NCBI RefSeq assembly: GCF_031020795.1
Contig: NZ_JAVHJP010000005.1
Coordinates: 254,834 to 318,833, forward strand
Length of the DNA stretch: 64,000 nt
Direction of reading: 5' to 3'
DNA from: Hydrogenophaga pseudoflava
GTDB lineage: Bacteria; Pseudomonadota; Gammaproteobacteria; Burkholderiales; Burkholderiaceae_C
The translations under genes and the position numbers were made by a program. Below are positions 61,000 through 64,000 of the stretch, piece after piece (position 1 is the stretch's first letter; every line of letters begins with the position of its first letter). The notes beneath the pieces are model-generated. The model was not told the DNA's origin, searched no databases, and saw only the letters and a list, made by a program, of their open reading frames with translations.

Positions 61000-62667
61000 A
61001 TGCAACAGACCACCCGATGGGCCGGTGCGGCCGCGCTCGCGCTGCTCGCCACCAGCCTGCACGCCCAGTCCCTGGACGACCTCCGGCGCGACCACGCCAC
61101 GCCCGGCGACGTGCTCACCTACGGCATGGGCTACAACAACCAGCGCTACAGCCCGCTCAAGCAGATCAACACGAAGAACGCGGCCAAGCTGCGCCCCGTG
61201 TGGGCCTACAGCCTGAACAACCCGCAGGGCCAGGAGTCGCAGCCCATCGTGCACAACGGCGTGATGTACGTGACCACCCACAACACCACCGTGGCGATCA
61301 ACCCCGCCACCGGCAAGCAGATCTGGAAGCAGGAGATCGAACTGCCGCAGGACGTGTTCAAGATGGCCTGCTGCGGCATCCTCAACCGCGGCGCCGCGAT
61401 CTACGACGGCAAGCTGTTCCGCAGCACGCTGGACGCGCACGTGGTCGCGATGGACGCCAAGACCGGCAAGCAGCTGTGGAAGAGCAAGGCCGCCGACTAC
61501 CAGAACGGCCAGGCCATGACCAGCGCGCCGCTGATCGCCAATGGCGTGGTGCTGACCGGCATCGCCGGCGGCGAATACGGCACGCGCGGCTTCATCGACG
61601 GTTGGGACCCGGCCACCGGCAAGCAGCTCTGGCGCTTCTACACCACCGCCGCGCCCGACCAGAAGGGCGGCAACACCTGGCCCGGCGACACCCACCAGAA
61701 GGGCGGCGCCCCCACCTGGCTGACCGGGGCCTACGACCCCGAACTCGACCTGGTCTACTGGGGCACGGGCAACGGCGGCCCCTGGAACCCGAACGCGCGC
61801 CAGGGCGACAACCTCTACATCGCCTCGGTCGTGGCCATCCGGCCCAAGACCGGCGAGCTGGTGTGGCACTACCAGTTCAGCCCCAACGACCCCTACGACT
61901 ACGACGCCACCGAAGTGGGCATGCTGGTCGACATGAAGGTCGGCGGCAAGGACCGCAAGGTGCTGGCCCAGGCCAACCGCAACGGCTTCTTCTACGTGCT
62001 CGACCGCGCCAGCGGCGAGCTGCTCGCGGCCAACCCCTACGTGAAGGTGAACTGGGCCGAACGCATCGACCTCAAGACCGGCCGCCCGGTGCCCACGGAC
62101 ATCGACCGCAGGGCCCGTGCGGGTGAAGACGTGGAGATCTTCCCCAGCGTGGTCGGCGGCAAGAACTGGACGCCGATGTCGTGGAACCCGGCCACGGGCC
62201 TGGCCTACGCCAACACCCTCAACATGAGCTGGCCCTACCAGCTGGCCAAGCCCGAGTACAAGAAGGGCGAGTGGTACCTGGGCGTGAACTTCCGCGGCGT
62301 GAACATGCCCAAGAACGAGCCGCACGGTCACCTCAGCGCCATCGACCCGATGACCGGCAAGAGCAAGTGGCAGATGCCCTGGCCCGGCCAGCCGAGCATG
62401 GCCGGCACGCTTTCCACCGCGGGCGGCCTGGTGTTCACCGGCGCGGCCACCGGCGAGTTCATCGCGGTGGACGCCAACAACGGCAAGAAGCTCTACGAGT
62501 TCCAGACCAGCAGCGGCATCATCGGCCTGCCCGTGACCTTCGAGCACCAGGGCAAGCAGTACGTGAGCATCGTTTCGGGCGCGGGTGGTGTGTGGGCGCT
62601 GCTGGGCGACGAGCGCATGGCCAATGTGCCCGCCGGCGGTTCGGTGTGGACCTTTGCGGTCGACTGA
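61000..62667 (+). CDS. PQQ-dependent alcohol dehydrogenase with lanthanide-type signature
   Basis: A 555-residue periplasmic quinoprotein: signal peptide (about residues 1-22), adjacent cysteines C124-C125 (the disulfide ring under PQQ) and eight propeller blades with W-docking motifs (AIDPMTGKSKWQMPW and so on). The catalytic aspartate is D300 in NDPYDYD, and a second aspartate, D302, is two residues later. In calcium enzymes such as MxaF and ExaA this second position is Ala or Ser; Asp here is the mark of lanthanide-dependent XoxF, ExaF and PedH. The substrate is probably ethanol or another primary alcohol (ExaA-like framework). It is first in an operon with a cytochrome c and a XoxJ-like protein. 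Confidence 0.87.
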   Translation: MQQTTRWAGAAALALLATSLHAQSLDDLRRDHATPGDVLTYGMGYNNQRYSPLKQINTKNAAKLRPVWAYSLNNPQGQESQPIVHNGVMYVTTHNTTVAINPATGKQIWKQEIELPQDVFKMACCGILNRGAAIYDGKLFRSTLDAHVVAMDAKTGKQLWKSKAADYQNGQAMTSAPLIANGVVLTGIAGGEYGTRGFIDGWDPATGKQLWRFYTTAAPDQKGGNTWPGDTHQKGGAPTWLTGAYDPELDLVYWGTGNGGPWNPNARQGDNLYIASVVAIRPKTGELVWHYQFSPNDPYDYDATEVGMLVDMKVGGKDRKVLAQANRNGFFYVLDRASGELLAANPYVKVNWAERIDLKTGRPVPTDIDRRARAGEDVEIFPSVVGGKNWTPMSWNPATGLAYANTLNMSWPYQLAKPEYKKGEWYLGVNFRGVNMPKNEPHGHLSAIDPMTGKSKWQMPWPGQPSMAGTLSTAGGLVFTGAATGEFIAVDANNGKKLYEFQTSSGIIGLPVTFEHQGKQYVSIVSGAGGVWALLGDERMANVPAGGSVWTFAVD

Positions 62668-62669
62668 CG

Positions 62670-63038
62670 ATGCGCTGGCGTGAACCCATCCTGTGCGCGC
62701 TCGCCCTCACGGGCGCGGCGCTGGCACAGTCGAACACGGTGCCGGCCCAGACGCTGCCGGTGGCGATGCCGCCCGCGGCGCCCTTCTCCGCCGAAGCGGT
62801 GGAGAAAGGCCGCGAGCAGTTCCACCGCACCTGCGCGCAGTGCCACGGCCGCAACATGGTCAACGCAGGCACCACGGTCTACGACCTGCGCAAGTTCCCC
62901 ACCGAACAGCGCGAGCGCTTCTACAACTCCGTGACCAACGGCAAGGGCAACATGCCCTCGTTCAAGGGCGCGCTGGAGCCGGAGGCCATCGAGCTGCTGT
63001 GGAACTACGTGGCGACGCGTGGAGGAAAAGAACTGTGA
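62670..63038 (+). CDS. Periplasmic cytochrome c, electron acceptor of the PQQ dehydrogenase
   Basis: A 122-residue protein with a signal peptide (about residues 1-19), one heme-c site CAQCH (C55, C58, H59) and a distal methionine in GKGNMPSFKG (about residue 95). It is a small class I cytochrome in the place of XoxG/ExaB, taking electrons from the dehydrogenase. The start ATG is 2 bp after the stop of the dehydrogenase gene and its TGA overlaps the GTG of the next gene. Confidence 0.9.
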   Translation: MRWREPILCALALTGAALAQSNTVPAQTLPVAMPPAAPFSAEAVEKGREQFHRTCAQCHGRNMVNAGTTVYDLRKFPTEQRERFYNSVTNGKGNMPSFKGALEPEAIELLWNYVATRGGKEL

Positions 63039-63943
63039 GCACCCTGCGCGCGCTGCTGGCGCCGCTGCTGCTCGCGCCCGTGCTGGCCTTCGCGCAGGCG
63101 GCACCACTGACCGTCTGCATGGCCGAGGACAACCCGCCGTTCTCAGTGGCGCGCAAGGGCCAGGTCACGGGCTTCGACGTGAAGCTGGCCGAGGCGGTGG
63201 CGCGCGAGCTGGGGCGGGAACTCAAGCTCATGCCCTTCGAGCCCGAGGTGGAGAAGGAGGCGATGCTGACGCACGAAGTCAACGCGATGCTCTCGGCCGG
63301 GCTGTGCGAACTGGCGAGCGGCTTTCCGCTGCTGGCCTCGGACCTCGGTCCGCCCACGCGCGAGCGCTTCAAGACGCCGGACCACCCGGGCGCCAAGCCG
63401 CCGCGCGAGCGGCCGTGGGTCGCCCTGGGCACGCTGGCGGCGAGCCAGCCTTACCAGGGCACGGCGCTGGTGATCGTGCAGCGCGCCGGGGCACCGGCCG
63501 TGGCGTCGCTGGGTGAACTCAAGGGTCGCAAGGTGGCCGCGGTGGCGGGCACGCTCGAAGGCACGCTGGTGGCGATGTACGGGGGTGGTGCGCTGGCGAA
63601 GGACATGGTGTCGCTGGGGCAGCGTGAAGACGCCTGGGCGGCGCTGGAGAGTGGCCGTGTGGACGCGATGCTGGTGCCTTCCGCGGCGTTCGACACGCAC
63701 CGGGCGCGCAAGCCGGTCACGACCTTGCAGGCGGGGCCGGCGCGGCCGCTGGGGATCAACCTGGGCTGGGTGGCGCTGTCGTCGAAGGCGGAGTTGCTGG
63801 AGGCGGTGAACCGGGTGGTGGCGCGGGCTTCGGCCTCGGGTGAGTTGCAGGGGTGGGCGCGGGAGTCTGGTCTGTCGTGGCAGGCGCCTTCTGTACCTGC
63901 GGTGGCCGGGTCTTTGTCTTTGGCTGGCTTGCTTCGGGACTGA
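63035..63943 (+). CDS. XoxJ/MxaJ-like periplasmic binding protein
   Basis: A 302-residue solute-binding-protein-fold protein with a signal peptide (about residues 1-23, ending AFAQA), then PLTVCMAEDNPPFSV and GQVTGFDVKLAEAVARELGREL, as in amino-acid-type binding proteins. In this operon position it resembles XoxJ, which partners XoxF and is thought to help its maturation or lanthanide loading. GTG 63035 overlaps the TGA of the cytochrome gene. It is the last gene of the window; no gene follows in the final 57 bp. Confidence 0.84.
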   Translation: MSTLRALLAPLLLAPVLAFAQAAPLTVCMAEDNPPFSVARKGQVTGFDVKLAEAVARELGRELKLMPFEPEVEKEAMLTHEVNAMLSAGLCELASGFPLLASDLGPPTRERFKTPDHPGAKPPRERPWVALGTLAASQPYQGTALVIVQRAGAPAVASLGELKGRKVAAVAGTLEGTLVAMYGGGALAKDMVSLGQREDAWAALESGRVDAMLVPSAAFDTHRARKPVTTLQAGPARPLGINLGWVALSSKAELLEAVNRVVARASASGELQGWARESGLSWQAPSVPAVAGSLSLAGLLRD

Positions 63944-64000
63944 ACTGTTTTCGTTTCCTTGGTGAACAGTGCAGTCTCTGGAGCCGGGTGTGCGTGTGGG

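Overview
The window is GC-rich (visually well above 60 percent), densely coding bacterial chromosome. Gene content and order (parA / lysE-type exporter / rsmG / mnmG, minCDE, a free-standing infA, PotFGHI plus Puu-type polyamine catabolism, a UbiM-type hydroxylase) and the intergenic repeats point to a betaproteobacterium of the order Burkholderiales, most likely family Comamonadaceae (Hydrogenophaga-like). This placement is inferred from gene content only. I see no rRNA, tRNA, insertion sequence, prophage or CRISPR array.

Region 1-4 kb is an origin-proximal cluster: the first codons of parA, a LysE-family exporter, rsmG and mnmG, with four parS-like 16-mers, three of them inside rsmG and mnmG. 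Region 4-13 kb carries a TfoX-C protein, an FMN reductase, the lysyl-phosphatidylglycerol operon mprF-acvB, a cysteine-cluster protein, an alpha/beta hydrolase, a yceI-yceI-cytochrome b561 operon, and a CRP-family regulator next to a perfect TGTGA-type operator and a small DUF2892 membrane protein.

Region 13-34.5 kb is a large polyamine locus: class II aldolase, a second glutamine-synthetase homologue, puuC, a multi-span membrane protein, potIHGF, a putrescine aminotransferase, puuA and puuD, faced by a divergent MocR regulator; further on come puuB and an agmatinase. Together they can import putrescine, make it from agmatine, and degrade it by transamination and by gamma-glutamylation. Inserted in this locus is a sensor kinase / NtrC-type regulator pair opposite a near-consensus sigma-54 promoter with two upstream palindromes, leading to a PepSY protein and a cytochrome b.

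Region 34.5-47 kb has a GST, an MFS carrier, a hemerythrin protein, a peptidoglycan-binding protein, a copper cluster (copA, copZ, cueR, a Met/His-rich Spy-like protein) with paired MerR-type promoters, ubiM, and an operon of a histone-deacetylase-like protein with a Pat-type protein acetyltransferase. Three FNR/ANR-type boxes lie here. The AT-rich gap 46816-47052, between convergent genes, carries DnaA boxes and a TAGTAGTAG tract arranged like a replication-origin unwinding module.

Region 47-64 kb holds a UbiA/MenA prenyltransferase, minCDE, an M48 lipoprotein protease, a gene-free but hairpin-rich stretch of about 365 bp (candidate structured RNA), infA, an SDR, a patatin, DAHP synthase, an NlpC/P60 lipoprotein, a P-type cation ATPase, and finally a GAF/Fis regulator without an AAA+ domain facing a PQQ alcohol dehydrogenase / cytochrome c / XoxJ-like operon. 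The dehydrogenase carries the extra aspartate typical of lanthanide-dependent enzymes.
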